A DNA stretch of 64,000 bases from the NCBI RefSeq assembly GCF_023380225.1, contig NZ_CP093362.1, forward strand, positions 496,001 through 560,000, given 5' to 3'. The stretch comes from Apilactobacillus apisilvae (lineage in GTDB: Bacteria; Bacillota; Bacilli; Lactobacillales; Lactobacillaceae). Under the pieces are notes generated by a model. It made no database searches. It saw nothing but the letters and a program-made list of their open reading frames with translations, and was not told the DNA's origin. The position numbers and the translations under genes were made by a program. Positions 63,122 to 64,000 of the stretch are shown one piece after another (the stretch's first letter is position 1; the number at the start of each line of letters is the position of its first letter).

Positions 63122-64000
63122 TTATTTAAATAATTTACCAACCGACTTATTTTCATGAATTCTGGTGATCGCTTTGCCCATCAAAGTGGCAACTGAAACA
63201 ACATCCAATTTGTCTATTCTTTTATCATTAGATAGATAAACCGAATCAGAAACAATTACTTTTTCAATTGGTGATTCATCAATTCTCTGTAATGCATCTT
63301 TGGCAAATACTCCATGAGTAGTTACTACATAAATCTTATCAGCACCATTTTTAGCTAATACATTGGCTGCCTTAATTGCACCATTTCCAGTATCAATCAT
63401 ATCATCAGCAATTATAGCAACTTTATCTTTCACATCCCCTATTACAAAAGTAGGTATATGCTTAATATTTCCAGGATCACGATCGTCAACAATCGCAATT
63501 GGTGAATCAATTAATCCAGCAAATCCTCTGGCACGACCTACTCCAGCATGATCAGGAGATACAACTACTGCATTACTTAAATCATAATTATCTAACATAT
63601 GTGACGCCATAATTTTATCCATTTTTAGATTATCAACAGGTTTATTAAAGAAACCTTGAATTTGTGGAGAATGTAAGTCTAATGTTAAAACTCTATCGAT
63701 TCCATCGTTTTCTAAAACAGAAGCAATCAGCTTTGCAACAATGGGTTTACGCTCTCGTCTTTTAGCTGAATATCTAGAATATCCATAGTAGGGTATAACA
63801 ACATTAATTGACTTAGCACTAGTTCTTCTAACCGCATCAATCATGATGAATAGCTCCATGACATTAGTATTAATGGGGTCAGAGAAAGATTGAATTATAT
63901 AAACCGAATCGCCCCTAATACTTTCATCAATTTGAATTTTTATTTCACCGTCACTAAATTGATTAATAGTTGCTTTACCTAACTCTACACCACAAGTTTT
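63122..64000 (-). CDS. prs: Ribose-phosphate pyrophosphokinase (5' end outside window)
   Basis: Prs makes PRPP from ribose 5-phosphate and ATP for nucleotide, His and Trp synthesis; Apt in this window uses PRPP. The frame is open to the window edge, so the first residues are missing. The visible part starts KTCGVELGKATINQFSDGE and contains GDSVYIIQSF, the catalytic-loop region YYGYSRYSAKRRERKP, DLHSPQIQGFF, VVSPDHAGVGRARGF and the PRPP loop IIADDMIDTGNGAIKA. An internal ATG at 63859 is not the start. Confidence 0.97.
   Translation of the reverse strand, partial: KTCGVELGKATINQFSDGEIKIQIDESIRGDSVYIIQSFSDPINTNVMELFIMIDAVRRTSAKSINVVIPYYGYSRYSAKRRERKPIVAKLIASVLENDGIDRVLTLDLHSPQIQGFFNKPVDNLKMDKIMASHMLDNYDLSNAVVVSPDHAGVGRARGFAGLIDSPIAIVDDRDPGNIKHIPTFVIGDVKDKVAIIADDMIDTGNGAIKAANVLAKNGADKIYVVTTHGVFAKDALQRIDESPIEKVIVSDSVYLSNDKRIDKLDVVSVATLMGKAITRIHENKSVGKLFK

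Noticed and set aside
1..64000. CRISPR array, prophage, restriction or toxin-antitoxin cluster
   Set aside because: No regularly spaced repeats and no genes of these families were found; the intergenic spaces are all under 300 bases.

Overview
The window is a very AT-rich, low-GC Gram-positive chromosome segment. Gene content and order (rimP-nusA-ylxR-ylxQ-infB-rbfA, uppS-cdsA-rseP-proS-polC, rpsB-tsf/pyrH-frr, tig-clpX-ysxC, comEA-comEB-comEC-holA, rpoY with RNase J1, RNase J2 before tuf) are those of the Lactobacillaceae. The extreme AT bias, the absence of pdhABCD beside def and the compact gene set fit an insect- or flower-associated fructophilic type lactobacillus (Fructilactobacillus/Apilactobacillus-like). 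That placement is my inference, not a sequence match. Almost everything is housekeeping, and no CRISPR array, prophage, toxin or defence cassette was found.

Layout. 1-5138: truB (cut by the window edge), then the rimP-nusA-ylxR-ylxQ-infB-rbfA translation/transcription operon with an attenuator-like leader before rimP. 5168-14157: polC, proS, rseP, cdsA, uppS. 14232-17907: a small unknown gene with frr and pyrH, then tsf and rpsB. 18012-24213: UPF0213 GIY-YIG protein, a tRNA methyltransferase, a lysophospholipid acyltransferase, yneF, UPF0291, lexA with its SOS box, a nucleoside deoxyribosyltransferase, HMG-CoA synthase, a small unknown gene, and a secreted GH20 glycosidase. 24341-31763: tRNA-Ser(CGA), apt, recJ, rnz, obgE, uvrC and a 46-codon gene. 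31804-37000: MazG-like protein, ysxC, clpX, tig, tuf. 37028-40707: helical-repeat protein, RNase J2, rpsO, rpsT. 40711-45111: holA and the late-competence DNA uptake genes. 45169-50693: SepM-like Lon-type protease, coaD, rsmD, ylbG, ftsW, typA. 50785-53961: inositol monophosphatase family protein, UPF0223, a degenerate lactate-dehydrogenase-like protein, def, and an unknown membrane-anchored gene. 54123-58466: rpoY-rnjA, a diacylglycerol-kinase-family gene and an ArcD-like antiporter. 58545-60285: one apparently intact IS1182-family insertion sequence. 60293-64000: aldo/keto reductase, OppA-type lipoprotein, prs (cut by the window edge).

Regulatory structure is easy to read because the intergenic spaces are short. 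Most transcription units end in clear intrinsic terminators, several of them shared between convergent genes. Promoters are typically TTGNNN/TTTACN boxes 16-18 bp from TATAAT-like boxes, often with an extended TGn. TTG start codons supported by good Shine-Dalgarno sequences are frequent (rimP, polC, clpX, uvrC, def, holA, ylbG and others), so several starts here differ from the longest open frame.

The most interesting points are: a rimP leader attenuator whose hairpin lies inside an open frame continuous with rimP; comEC, whose natural N-terminal frame begins with ATT directly after the comEB stop codon, suggesting loss or replacement of the start codon; RNase J2 with nearly all metal-binding histidines gone beside an intact RNase J1; an LDH-like pseudoenzyme next to def; a tRNA-Ser gene with T at the discriminator position; and a recently acquired-looking IS1182 element with nested perfect palindromes.
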